From DCFW01 sp963790715 (GTDB taxonomy: Bacteria; Bacteroidota; Bacteroidia; Bacteroidales; Bacteroidaceae), in NCBI GenBank assembly GCA_963790715.1, contig CAWBPN010000018.1, positions 1,178,001-1,242,000 of the forward strand: DNA of 64,000 nucleotides. Reading direction: 5' to 3'. The notes beneath the pieces were generated by a model. It saw only the letters and a program-made list of their open reading frames with translations. It did not search any database and was not told the DNA's origin. The translations under genes and the position numbers were made by a program. This document shows, in pieces, positions 1-8,539 of the stretch. Every line of letters begins with the position of its first letter. Within the stretch, counting starts at the first letter, position 1.

Positions 1-50
1 ACAAAATAGCATTACTATATAAACTATACTTCTCATCTTTAATAAAGTTT

Positions 51-1664
51 TCAAAAAGCTATAACTGCACGTACATAGTAGACATTGTAGTCACTTTTAT
101 AGTTGAAATGTAAATAAACATACGACGTGCAGAAGTAGATACGGTCCGCGAGGTTGTAACTATACTCGCTCGAAGACCAATACCAAGCAGTCATAAGTCC
201 ATTTCCTCCGGCGGCTTTAAAGCAACTGTTTATATTGTTCAATGCAGTAGTAGTTGAAATTTCCTTACCATTATCACCATTTGTCTGATATGAAGATAAA
301 TCCAACTTTCCTAAATTTGCTATCACATCCCACCATTGCCCCATACTAGGTAAATACCACCCACTACTATTTGGTGGAGTTGCTACAAGATTTGAATAAT
401 TCTTAGCTGCCTGAAAAGCTGGATATGAATTGTTTGCCATTCCTCCTGAAAATATATTATCAGTATATGTAGCATCATAACCGCTACTCAAATCACTATA
501 ATATTCGCTTAACTCAGTCTCATTCAGTAATTTCGTATCATTCGCATATGTATATGAATTACAATCAGAATATGGTCCCCATATATATGTACTATTGCTA
601 ACATCATTCAACGCTATGGCATAATTATGATAACCTTTAGCCTGTTCTTCAGCACTTACTCTGTTTGAAAATACCACTGCTATAGGAGTTTTACCCTGAT
701 TATCTGCCAATTTACCACATGTACCGTCACTAAAATAATACGTTTCTGCACTTGGTATCGTAATATTATAATCATACTCATAACCTCCTTGAAGCATTGT
801 ACTGCTTGTTGGTTTATAACAATAGGTATTCGACCCTACCGTTACATTTATGAATTGTTTGCCGTTCATATCCTGGGGTATCACCAATGCGGTGTATGTG
901 GCAGCATCCGATGCAGACGAAGGCGTCGATTGTTGATATGGCGTGATGCTGCCGGTACTTGCTGTTGTTGCCGTTATTGCACCGTTGCTTCCTACATTTC
1001 CACTTAAGCTTATGGGAGTGCTTGTTGCGCCTATCGTTACGGATTTCACACTTGACGCACTCGTAACGTCATTTGCTTTTACGATGTTTATAACTACTTT
1101 CGCAGTTTCATGGGTGTATTGCAATTTATTACTACTACCTCCTCCGTATGCAAAAGTGTTTGATGCATAAAGCAAGTCGCTAGCGCCGTAATCCGTTTCA
1201 TTTGATGTTGACTGGTCGCTCTTTACCGACCATGATGATGGCAATGAAGCACTGTATGGAAACCATGAAGTGACATAAACATTGTTTTTATTTGCCCAAT
1301 AAAAAGGCGAACCGGATGTGATGCTACCATCTGTGTTTACTGTATATGATGCAGTGTTGTTTCCAACATGTATTGCTACATTTGCATTACCTGGCCAACT
1401 GCCGTCGGCTGTGGTGACGCGGGTCATCTTGCTTACGCTCATCGTTATGTCTTTTGCCGGTTTGGTCGCACTTACTGTCAAACCGTAGTCTTTCGTCTTT
1501 GCCGTATCTGCTAACGCACGTGTCTGGACGCGACTGCCTATCTCAGCTGTGAAAGACATCGGTTCGTTTTTGCCTTCGCCGTTTCCTTCTTCAGAACATC
1601 CACTTAGCACTGCTGCCACTGGCATCGACAATAACATGAACGTAAACAAATAAACCCTCTTCAT
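51..1664 (-). CDS. Fimbrial tip-like lipoprotein: fimbrillin-type N-terminus, DUF1566-like C-terminus
   Basis: 537 aa, last gene of the fimbrial operon. Residues 1-23 form a lipoprotein signal ending in LSGC, as in fimbrillins exported as lipoproteins and later assembled. The first ~300 residues are Ser/Thr-rich β-strand sequence like Mfa-like fimbrillins (TRVTTADGSWPGNANVAIHV). From about residue 330 the protein changes to a DUF1566/Lcl-like module: NYAIALNDV, GWYLPSMGQWWDV, YWSSSEYS and a C-terminal YYVRAVIAF. This C-type-lectin-like fold is common in surface ligand-binding proteins. Being last and carrying a non-fimbrillin C-terminal module fits a tip adhesin; that role is inferred. The ligand is unknown. 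Confidence 0.8.
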   Translation of the reverse strand: MKRVYLFTFMLLSMPVAAVLSGCSEEGNGEGKNEPMSFTAEIGSRVQTRALADTAKTKDYGLTVSATKPAKDITMSVSKMTRVTTADGSWPGNANVAIHVGNNTASYTVNTDGSITSGSPFYWANKNNVYVTSWFPYSASLPSSWSVKSDQSTSNETDYGASDLLYASNTFAYGGGSSNKLQYTHETAKVVINIVKANDVTSASSVKSVTIGATSTPISLSGNVGSNGAITATTASTGSITPYQQSTPSSASDAATYTALVIPQDMNGKQFINVTVGSNTYCYKPTSSTMLQGGYEYDYNITIPSAETYYFSDGTCGKLADNQGKTPIAVVFSNRVSAEEQAKGYHNYAIALNDVSNSTYIWGPYSDCNSYTYANDTKLLNETELSEYYSDLSSGYDATYTDNIFSGGMANNSYPAFQAAKNYSNLVATPPNSSGWYLPSMGQWWDVIANLGKLDLSSYQTNGDNGKEISTTTALNNINSCFKAAGGNGLMTAWYWSSSEYSYNLADRIYFCTSYVYLHFNYKSDYNVYYVRAVIAF

Positions 1665-1716
1665 CTTTGCTACTTATATTAACTTCTTAACTGTTATATC
1701 ACTTCTTGTATGCAAA

Positions 1717-2598
1717 TTACATTGTTGCCGTTACCGATGTTGGGGATCCGCTTGATGCCCAGTTGGTTATTGTTGAAGCTGATGCCGACATTCCGGTATT
1801 GTTCAGAGTTATGTCTAATTCGTAATTTTTTCCTGCCACCATTGCCGGTATTGCAATGCCTGTTGCATTATACGAGTTGCTGCCGATAGTGACAGTTAGC
1901 GATGCCGTTTGGGCTGATGCATCCGGAAAAAGGATAAGTGTTGATTGCGTGTTCACTCCGCTCATTGCCAACGAACCTGTGGTTGAACCGCATGTTGCAG
2001 TACCTGTTGCAGTATCAAAACTGCCGTTCAGTATAATGCCGCTCAATGTATACCCCAAATTGGTAACTACCGGAGCTCCGGTGCCTGATATGAATTTCAA
2101 TGTCAATTCGCTCATCTCGTGTGCAAAAGCGAATGTTACTGATTTGCCTTTGGCTACCTTGGGGGTTGTTGCCCACAAGTAATCTATTTGTGATTGCGGG
2201 GTGGGTGTGCCTGTTGTCGATTCATCGGTTGCTGCAATGGTTTTTGAGGCAACTCCTTCCGCCGTGCCTGTTGAGCCTGCAAATGGATAGTATGCCGTGA
2301 AATCTACGGGATTTGCATCTTCATAAAAGATTTCGCTTCCCGATTTGAATGAAAATACGCCTCCATTATCCGATGTGTATTCCTCATTGGAGTATTTTGT
2401 AGCTCCGCCACTTTCTGACAAGGCCGATATTCCTATCAGTTCTCCTCCGTCCCAATTGGCGCCCGATACACGTGTACCTATTCCTCCTCTGAAGTTTACT
2501 GCTACAGGTTTGTTGTCCACCGGTGTGGAATCGTTACTGCTACATGCTGCCAATAATGCTGCCGTAGCCATAATTGAAATAATTGTTCTTGATTTCAT
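1717..2598 (-). CDS. Fimbrillin family protein (Mfa-like 1)
   Basis: 293 aa with a lipoprotein signal (MKSRTIISIMATAALLAAC). The mature part starts with a Thr/Asn/Ser-rich stretch followed by VAVNFRGGIGTRVSGANWDGGELIGI, where the G-TR-x(n)-W-x-x-G-D/E-x-I/V-G-I pattern is typical of the Mfa-like fimbrillin family (PF13149). Such proteins are stalk or accessory subunits of Bacteroidales fimbriae assembled by donor-strand exchange after cleavage by an outer-membrane protease (family knowledge). It sits 31 nt after the FimA-like gene and 52 nt before the tip-like gene, so it is probably a minor or adaptor subunit. Confidence 0.82.
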   Translation of the reverse strand: MKSRTIISIMATAALLAACSSNDSTPVDNKPVAVNFRGGIGTRVSGANWDGGELIGISALSESGGATKYSNEEYTSDNGGVFSFKSGSEIFYEDANPVDFTAYYPFAGSTGTAEGVASKTIAATDESTTGTPTPQSQIDYLWATTPKVAKGKSVTFAFAHEMSELTLKFISGTGAPVVTNLGYTLSGIILNGSFDTATGTATCGSTTGSLAMSGVNTQSTLILFPDASAQTASLTVTIGSNSYNATGIAIPAMVAGKNYELDITLNNTGMSASASTITNWASSGSPTSVTATM

Positions 2599-2629
2599 TT
2601 TAGTATGTTATTTTAATTATATGTTTTCT

Positions 2630-3715
2630 TTAATTGATGCCGCTGGCACTTCCGCCGGACTCGTTTTGCCAACCGCTCACTGTTGAGCCTGTAATTATGG
2701 CTGTAGTTTCAATAACCCTTACGTCATTGGCTCCCTGGCCGTTGATTTCTATGTTATATGTGTACCGGCTGTTCCTTTCTATGTCGTAATCGGTGCTGTC
2801 GTCGGCAGGACCTCCTATGTATATCTTGTATTCCGACTTCCAGTTGCTGCCTTCAGCCCATATTGTTATGTATGAGGCATTGGCCGGAGCATTCGCCGTT
2901 ATCCGCTGTTCCTGTGTTGTGGCATTAGCATTCTTGCCGGCCAGATTCTCATACGTATAGTATATGTTCGTAAATGACGATGTATACTTTTGTCCGCTCA
3001 CTGCCGGAAAATCAACATATTTTCCCGACGGATTGTATCGGCTCTCCGATGTGCTGTCTGCCAAATAGCTCGATGCCGGAACGCTGCAAAGTTGGTAACC
3101 GGTTATCGCGATTCCGGTTCCAGGCGTTATTGATATGTCGAGCCTGTCGGCTATTCGCTCCAATGTAAGGTTGGGAATATTCGTATCGGTTATCGACGAT
3201 ACATCCACAGGCTGTGTTTTGCCGAACATCACTATGTCGTTGTTGCCGGCCAAGTCAGTCGCCGTACCGATATTTTGTGCAGCGGCATTCAGCCCCTTTT
3301 GCGACGTCACGCCCGAGAACGCCGACTCCGGAACATTGGCTATTGCGCATATAGTGCAAACAGCATTCTCGTGCACCGTCACATCCGATGTGAATGACTG
3401 TTCGGGAGAGGTGGCAAATGAAGTGTACTTGCCGCCTACCAGTTTGCCGGCGGCATCAAAAACAAGTATGTACAAATTGTCGATTTTGTTTTCGTTCGAT
3501 GACGACAATGTCCTTGTCGATGAGGAATACGGTGCTGAAGTCTCCAATTTCACATGTACTACCGTGGAATCGCCCGTAGGTATCAACGGACTGTTGCCCT
3601 GAATTCCACCTGTGCATGATGATAGTGTTGCAGTAGCCATCAACAGGCTTGCACACACGAACGACTTTATTCGACGCCTGTTTATTTTCATATTCATATT
3701 ACTGTTTATATACAT
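2630..3715 (-). CDS. FimA/Mfa1-like major fimbrial subunit (lipoprotein precursor)
   Basis: 361 aa. The lipoprotein signal ends at ATATLSSC. The following sequence, with HVKLETS, TRTLSSSNENKIDNLYILVFDAAGKLVG and a later IADRLDISITPG, matches the N-terminal domain of FimA/Mfa1-type subunits: a 'TR...N.I..L.I.VFD..G.L' strand followed by an 'R..ar.d..i' strand. The start could be Met1, Met7 (3697) or Met9 (3691); nothing upstream decides it. It lies 37 nt after the Mfa2-like gene. Likely the main shaft subunit of the pilus, by position and fold type. Confidence 0.8.
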   Translation of the reverse strand: MYINSNMNMKINRRRIKSFVCASLLMATATLSSCTGGIQGNSPLIPTGDSTVVHVKLETSAPYSSSTRTLSSSNENKIDNLYILVFDAAGKLVGGKYTSFATSPEQSFTSDVTVHENAVCTICAIANVPESAFSGVTSQKGLNAAAQNIGTATDLAGNNDIVMFGKTQPVDVSSITDTNIPNLTLERIADRLDISITPGTGIAITGYQLCSVPASSYLADSTSESRYNPSGKYVDFPAVSGQKYTSSFTNIYYTYENLAGKNANATTQEQRITANAPANASYITIWAEGSNWKSEYKIYIGGPADDSTDYDIERNSRYTYNIEINGQGANDVRVIETTAIITGSTVSGWQNESGGSASGIN

Positions 3716-3752
3716 ATCCTTTATATTCAGTATTCTTTATATCCTATGTTTA

Positions 3753-4625
3753 TCAATTTATTATCGTACTTACCACGTAATCGCTCCACTGCATCACCAT
3801 GAATCCCACATTCCTGCGCTCAATATCCACTATCAGTGCCTTGTTGTCCCCACTCAAAAGTGTCGCCTCGTTGCCTTGTGCGTCTTTTGATGACTGCCAT
3901 ATCAGAGAACCATCCCTGTATATTGTTACCGTAACGCCCTCTCCCTGCTTTGTGGGTAACGTGCATTCGGCTTTGCTGCATAGGTTGTCCTTGTTGTCTA
4001 CTGCTGCATCCGGTACATACGTCACCGAGTCGCCGCCTGTCGTGCCGTCGTAAGAAGCCGCATTTCTCAGCCCGCTCAACTCTATGCGGTAGTCGCCTCC
4101 GCTGCCATACATTTCTGTCAGATTCTCAACCACCACATGTACCGAAGCCCGTTCCCGGAGCATCGCAACGCTTATCTCCTTTCCCGTTGCCGCCGGTGTG
4201 GACTGTGTGTAATCGAAACGTCCGTAATAAAATCCTCGAGGTGCCGTGTTGCCGGTTAGTGCCGATAGTGTTACGGCAGATGAGGCTATGGCGTCGCCCG
4301 TTTTAGGGATTATTTCATTCAGGCTGTCGGCCGAAGGATAACCGAACAGCGACAGCGACGAATTCTGCCCTTTGGTAAAATCAACAATGAAACTGCCGTT
4401 GCTTTCAGGTTTAACCTCGCGTTCATATTTGCTGTCTCTGAACAGGTAAGCTTTGATAATCTTCATCGTAGTGTCGTTTTGCTGTACGCCACCTTTCGAC
4501 TCAAGCACAGGTTTGATTATATATTGCATGCATCCCGTATCGCCGTCATAAATGCACGACGACAACAACACTGTCGTGAACACGACGATTGCGGAATATC
4601 TCAATTTATAATCAATACGTATCAT
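3753..4625 (-). CDS. FimB/Mfa2-like fimbrial anchor lipoprotein
   Basis: 290 aa from the Met at 4625. The open frame runs further upstream to 4781, but only the start at 4625 gives a lipoprotein signal (MIRIDYKLRYSAIVVFTTVLLSSC) and avoids a 150-nt overlap with the upstream gene. The sequence resembles the FimB/Mfa2 family: an early CMQYIIKPVLESKG strand, then IKAYLFRDSKYEREV and the central LREYGS..YRIELSGL-type strands. Family members anchor the pilus to the outer membrane and limit its length. It follows the DUF3868 gene by 8 nt, consistent with one transcript. Confidence 0.75.
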   Translation of the reverse strand: MIRIDYKLRYSAIVVFTTVLLSSCIYDGDTGCMQYIIKPVLESKGGVQQNDTTMKIIKAYLFRDSKYEREVKPESNGSFIVDFTKGQNSSLSLFGYPSADSLNEIIPKTGDAIASSAVTLSALTGNTAPRGFYYGRFDYTQSTPAATGKEISVAMLRERASVHVVVENLTEMYGSGGDYRIELSGLRNAASYDGTTGGDSVTYVPDAAVDNKDNLCSKAECTLPTKQGEGVTVTIYRDGSLIWQSSKDAQGNEATLLSGDNKALIVDIERRNVGFMVMQWSDYVVSTIIN

Positions 4626-4633
4626 CCTTGCCG

Positions 4634-6247
4634 TTACATCTTTAGTGCTTTTATTGCCGTTGCAGCCTGAGCAACGCCCGCCGACTTTGCCAGAGTGAAG
4701 TAGAACTCCGCCTTTGAGCGGTCGCCTTCCAAAAGACTCAGCACACCCATATTCTCGAAAGCCCGCGAATCCGCCTGCCAAGATGCAAGGTACTTGCGTG
4801 CCTGGCTTGTCTCGCCGCGCAACATAGCCACCGCGCCGGCGTTGATGTTAGCCTCCGGGCTGTCGGGAAAGAGGCATGCCGATAAATCTATTATGTCACT
4901 GAACTCCCGGCTGCCCACCCCGTAACTGCATGCCACGGCATACAACTCCCTCAACGTCAGGTCGCCCGGACTGTGGCGAAGCATTTGCTTGGCAACGTCC
5001 AGACTTACATCCTTGTGGCTGAATGTCAACGTGTATGACACCCTGCATATTGAGGGAAAGATATTCGTGCGCATATAATAATAAGGTAAACCGCCATTCA
5101 ATTTCTTTATTGCATCCTCACGTCCGTCCACCACTTTCACCGAACGGATGATGTCCATAACCGCGTCGGCAAGCAGCATCCTGCTTTGTGAAACGGCAGA
5201 GGATATACTGTCCCAGTCTTCGCTTATCCAACCTACGTTTATCTCGTTTTTATTGGCTCCGAGGTTATACATCAAGAACTCCTTCAACGACAAAGCCCGT
5301 TTCATGCCGGCTTTCATGTTCTTTCTGAAATCACCTGTAGGGCAGCCGTAATACGTCAATCGTGCTCCGGAGAACGTTGTCCCGTAACGTTCGCATATCG
5401 ACTTGATTACAGTAGCGATGTTATCACATATATATCTGTTGAAACTCTTTTCATCCGTTTTTTCAAATTCGTATCTACCGTCTTTGCCGGTCAATGTAAT
5501 CACGCCCTTACGTGTAATGTCGCGATAGTCTTTTTCGGGCGGTGTAATGAATTGTACCCAATTAACCATGTCGCCTAAGGGTACTTTTATGTTATTGTCG
5601 TCATCTTTTCCGCTACCGCTGCCATTCTTTACGCCACTATCTTCAGTGTATACTTCAGTTCCTCTTTCCGTCGGTGTATAAGTGCGCAGCAGGTCTTCGT
5701 ACCTGCGTGCCTTGTGCCCGTTGCAATCGCATGTCTCCACTTCTATGTAAAGACTGCTGCCGTTCATCCAACTCATGTACGGTACCGACGAATCGTATAT
5801 GAAATATCTTACGCCTTCGCTGTCGTATATCAGATGTGCCATGTTTTGCCGTATGCGGTGTTGCAGTACGTCTGCACGATGTTCGGTTTTTTCAAGCCTG
5901 CTACCGTTGATTATCACGGATGCAAAATGGTAACTGTTGTCGCCCGACTTTATCTCCGGCGTGAACGTAAGCGACTCGTTGCCCTTCATTGCATAAGGCG
6001 AAACGTTAACGCGCATGCGGATATGAAGTGCGCCATCGACGCGGAACATGCGTTTGCCTGTTATCATAAGGCGCCCCATGTAGACCGACTGCGACATAGT
6101 AGTAACCGGAAAGATTATCATGCCCAAAAGAAGACATACCGCAAATATGAATCCTGCCGACCTTTTTGCGCCGACTGCGCCGTACTTCCGCTTTGCGCTA
6201 CCGTATATATTGTTGTTTATGCCGTTTATGTTCATCTTCATTTTCAT
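4634..6247 (-). CDS. DUF3868 family fimbrial-operon protein with TPR-like C-terminus
   Basis: 537 aa. An uncleaved-looking basic N-terminus leads to a hydrophobic stretch at residues ~30-50 (FIFAVCLLLGMIIFPV), then VYMGRLMITGKRMFRVDGALHIRMRV, which is the N-terminal DUF3868 pattern found next to DUF3575 in Bacteroidales fimbrial loci. The middle (GDFRKNMKAGMKRALSLKEFLM) is reminiscent of an OmpA-like peptidoglycan-binding helix. The last ~100 residues are helical repeats (SPEANINAGAVAMLRGETSQARKYL). Its start overlaps the stop of the upstream DUF3575 gene by 4 nt, implying translational coupling. Molecular role unknown; probably pilus assembly or envelope anchoring. Confidence 0.72.
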   Translation of the reverse strand: MKMKMNINGINNNIYGSAKRKYGAVGAKRSAGFIFAVCLLLGMIIFPVTTMSQSVYMGRLMITGKRMFRVDGALHIRMRVNVSPYAMKGNESLTFTPEIKSGDNSYHFASVIINGSRLEKTEHRADVLQHRIRQNMAHLIYDSEGVRYFIYDSSVPYMSWMNGSSLYIEVETCDCNGHKARRYEDLLRTYTPTERGTEVYTEDSGVKNGSGSGKDDDNNIKVPLGDMVNWVQFITPPEKDYRDITRKGVITLTGKDGRYEFEKTDEKSFNRYICDNIATVIKSICERYGTTFSGARLTYYGCPTGDFRKNMKAGMKRALSLKEFLMYNLGANKNEINVGWISEDWDSISSAVSQSRMLLADAVMDIIRSVKVVDGREDAIKKLNGGLPYYYMRTNIFPSICRVSYTLTFSHKDVSLDVAKQMLRHSPGDLTLRELYAVACSYGVGSREFSDIIDLSACLFPDSPEANINAGAVAMLRGETSQARKYLASWQADSRAFENMGVLSLLEGDRSKAEFYFTLAKSAGVAQAATAIKALKM

Positions 6248-6822
6248 TTAATAATATATATAAGTGAAAGTGCCAGACTCGTTGGTCCTGCATAGTTGGT
6301 AACGATGTCTTCTTCCTTATATCCGCATGTGCCGCAACGGTAGCGCGAGTATTCGAGATGCACGAAGTCGAGGTCTATTTTTGTTTCCAATCCCCAGTGT
6401 GGTGATATCACGAAATGGTTGCCGAGCGTTAAACCTCCACCGTAAAAGAGGTGGCATTGTGCACGCTTTTCATCAAGGTTGAATATAGGAATGCGGCTGA
6501 CGTTGAATCCGCCGGCAATAGCATTCACACCCACAAAGAATCCTGAGAATGTTTTACACCCCCAATGGCGGATGTCGGTACTTAACGACCAGTTTTTCCA
6601 TTTCCTTTTGTTGGGAAACGAAATCGGATCGTACGTACCCTCAGCTTCGATGGTTGTTCGTGCTCCGATTTTCGCTTCCATTCCAAGGTTGGGGATCAGC
6701 AGGACGTCATATATGGCGTTGTTCTTTAGTGATAAGCTTTGGGCGTGGCATAACAAAGGTGTCGATAGCATTGCTACCGACAACAATATTCTAATCTGTT
6801 GTAATTGCCACTTTAACATCAT
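6244..6822 (-). CDS. DUF3575 family outer-membrane protein, first gene of fimbrial operon
   Basis: 192 aa. N-terminal signal peptide (LLSVAMLSTPLLCHAQ), then SLKNNAIYDVLLIPNLGMEAKIGARTTIEAEGTYDP, the characteristic DUF3575 start where a short β-barrel begins with 'K.N.lyda...pNlg.E..lg...s'. The rest is alternating aromatic and polar strands with GGGLTLGNHFVISPHWGLETKIDL and a C-terminal ALSLIYIIK strand, as in small outer-membrane barrels. It is the gene nearest the invertible segment, whose left repeat begins 44 bp upstream, so any promoter delivered by inversion would act here first. Confidence 0.75.
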   Translation of the reverse strand: MMLKWQLQQIRILLSVAMLSTPLLCHAQSLSLKNNAIYDVLLIPNLGMEAKIGARTTIEAEGTYDPISFPNKRKWKNWSLSTDIRHWGCKTFSGFFVGVNAIAGGFNVSRIPIFNLDEKRAQCHLFYGGGLTLGNHFVISPHWGLETKIDLDFVHLEYSRYRCGTCGYKEEDIVTNYAGPTSLALSLIYIIK

Positions 6823-6865
6823 CGTATTATTTTCTTATCGCCTTATAAATCTTTATCGCTTCTTA

Positions 6866-6892
6866 TTGTTCTATTAGGTAATAGAGCTACAT
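6866..6892. repeat. Left 27-bp inverted repeat of the invertible segment
   Basis: This 27-bp sequence is the exact reverse complement of 7322-7348. It holds its own small palindrome, TCTATTA-GG-TAATAGA (6869-6884), the kind of dyad a tyrosine recombinase dimer binds. Outside the 27 bp the two flanks no longer match, so the boundaries are sharp. Confidence 0.9.
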
Positions 6893-7321
6893 TTATATAA
6901 GGCTGATATATCGGAATACATTGTTTTTGGCGGATTTTTACTTTGATTTTGTGCCGGAGGGCACACGCTGACATGTAAAATTAGAAAAAGACGGTTCCAA
7001 CGTCTTGCACATACGCGGATTGGCAAAAACAGGCTTCATCTGTGCGTAGAGTCTTTTTATGTATGATGAAATGATATGATGAAATTGGCAATAGTAAAGA
7101 TATTGGGGTTAACATATAAATGAAAGTATCTGTGTATAAGATTATTAGATTTGTTTTATAAGTTCCCGGATTAATTTGTGAAAAACAATAAAAATAATGC
7201 GCCTAATATAAAAGATTTTTAAAATTTAGTATCTTTTCTTTGAATCGGGTGGACGATTAATTACTTTTATGGACGTTTAGAGCGCGGGTAAGCGAGGAAG
7301 TATTTAGTCTGAATGATAAAT
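6893..7321. promoter_or_regulatory. Putative invertible promoter segment (429 bp)
   Basis: A 429-bp AT-rich segment with no convincing gene lies between perfect 27-bp inverted repeats. It sits between the fimbrial operon, which reads away to the left, and a tyrosine recombinase gene, which reads toward it from the right. This is the arrangement of a site-specific DNA inversion switch. One exact match to the Bacteroides -7 box, TAGATTTG, is at 7146-7153 reading rightward, away from the fimbrial genes; no leftward match was seen. If that box is the promoter, the sequenced orientation is OFF for fimbriae. The -33 element is not clear, so the orientation call is weak. Confidence 0.75.
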
Positions 7322-7348
7322 ATGTAGCTCTATTACCTAATAGAACAA
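7322..7348. repeat. Right 27-bp inverted repeat of the invertible segment
   Basis: Exact reverse complement of 6866-6892. It ends 46 bp before the stop codon of the recombinase gene on the other strand, so the recombination site and its likely enzyme are physically linked. Confidence 0.9.
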
Positions 7349-7394
7349 CTTATAAATATAAGCATCATATAAATACATTTTAAATTGTTTTTGG

Positions 7395-8372
7395 CTATAG
7401 CCGTGTTGTTAATCTGTTATATTTGGCAAGAATTTTAGTATCCATGCTGCCGAGATAGATACGTGTTGTTGTTTCGGAAGTGTGTCCCAGGCTGCGGCTT
7501 ATCACGGCTGTCGGTACGCCGTTGTTCTGTGCAAGCGTTGCCCATGTGTGGCGGGCTATGTAGGTTGTGAGGGGTAAGTCAAGACCAAGTTTCTCGCCTA
7601 TCTTTTTCAGTCGTCTGTTTTGTGTTGCCAGAGCGCTACGATATTGTTTGTAAGCTGTTGTGGAATTGGTGTTTTTGATTATACCGAAGATGTAATAGTC
7701 TTTGGATTTGTTCTTGTTCTTGCCTTCCACACCTTTATTAATATTACAGTAATGCCGGATGATTTCTTTTGCTTCCGGTACCAAAGTTACTGTTATAGGC
7801 TGGTTTGTCTTGTGGCGTTTGTACCTTATCGTGCCGTTCTCTATGTTGCTGGCTTTAAGGTAGGCAATATCTACAAATGGCATGCCTTGTGTGTAGAAGC
7901 TGAACATGAACAGGTCGCGTGCAAAGGCCAATGACTCTTTACCCTCGCAGTCAAAATCCTTGATACGCTGCATCGTCTGTTTGTCAAGTGCTCGCTTGCG
8001 TGTGGGGCATGCTCGCATATTGACATGCTTGAATGGATTGTCGGTGTAATCCTTGTACTGGAGGTGATACATCGCTGAAAGGTTTCTTAAGTAGAAATGA
8101 ATTGTGTTTTCCGCAAGGTCTTCGCTTTTCAGAAATTCAGCGAAGTCTTCGATGAATTCACTATTCACTTCTTCAATTTTGAGGTCGGACTTGGAAATGG
8201 TTGAAAGGTACTTTCCAAGTTTGGCACATGTACTTTGGTACTTTTGCGCCATACCGTAACTGCCGTCTTGTTGCTTTTGTGCAACACATTCTTTGTTCCA
8301 TTCAGCAAGGGTCATTTCACTCTTGCATACAGCAGCGGTTACTCGCCTGATTAATGATGTAATTATTCCCAT
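7395..8372 (-). CDS. Tyrosine site-specific recombinase (probable invertase of the fimbrial promoter)
   Basis: 325 aa. Residues ~20-115 form a SAM-like core-binding domain (MTLAEWNKECVAQKQQDG, TIHFYLRNLSAMYH). Residues ~130-315 are the catalytic domain: a β-hairpin Lys in RYKRHKTNQPI, the ARHTW motif with Arg274, LGH with His297, and the nucleophile Tyr306 in RIYLG. At the usual place of the first catalytic Arg the sequence reads FYTQGMPFVD, with Gln; whether Arg is required there in this clade needs an alignment. It lacks a long arm-binding domain and reads toward the 27-bp repeats, which fits a local DNA invertase better than a phage or conjugative-element integrase. Confidence 0.88.
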   Translation of the reverse strand: MGIITSLIRRVTAAVCKSEMTLAEWNKECVAQKQQDGSYGMAQKYQSTCAKLGKYLSTISKSDLKIEEVNSEFIEDFAEFLKSEDLAENTIHFYLRNLSAMYHLQYKDYTDNPFKHVNMRACPTRKRALDKQTMQRIKDFDCEGKESLAFARDLFMFSFYTQGMPFVDIAYLKASNIENGTIRYKRHKTNQPITVTLVPEAKEIIRHYCNINKGVEGKNKNKSKDYYIFGIIKNTNSTTAYKQYRSALATQNRRLKKIGEKLGLDLPLTTYIARHTWATLAQNNGVPTAVISRSLGHTSETTTRIYLGSMDTKILAKYNRLTTRL

Positions 8373-8419
8373 GGGGTTTTATTTAAAATTAATTTGAAAA
8401 GATCGTTTTGTCGTTTATA

Positions 8420-8427
8420 CAAATGTA
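8420..8427 (-). promoter_or_regulatory. Candidate -7 box of the recombinase gene
   Basis: The minus strand reads TACATTTG, an exact match to the Bacteroides TAnnTTTG -7 consensus, 48 nt upstream of the recombinase start. No good -33 TTTG is visible at 19-21 bp spacing, so this is suggestive only. Confidence 0.45.
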
Positions 8428-8539
8428 ATGGTTTTCGGTGGGTTTTATTAGATTTAAATGGGATTTCTTTGATTGAATTAATGATTGATATTGGCTATTA
8501 TTGATATTTTTTTACTCGCTTGCTTGTCCGCTTGATGTA

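Noticed and set aside
1..50. Terminator after the fimbrial operon
   Set aside because: The 50 bases beyond the last stop hold no hairpin with a T-run; the transcript probably ends outside the window.
51..1664. Target protein of a diversity-generating retroelement
   Set aside because: The DUF1566-like C-terminus raised the idea, but no reverse transcriptase, accessory protein or template repeat is present in the window.
3135..3602. Long open frame antisense to the FimA-like gene
   Set aside because: It is the mirror of a real gene, with no family match, no signal and no plausible promoter. The same applies to the other antisense frames in the fimbrial operon and enzyme genes.
4626..4781. 52-residue N-terminal extension of the Mfa2-like protein
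   Set aside because: It overlaps the DUF3868 gene, is low in signal features, and hides the lipoprotein signal that begins at 4625.
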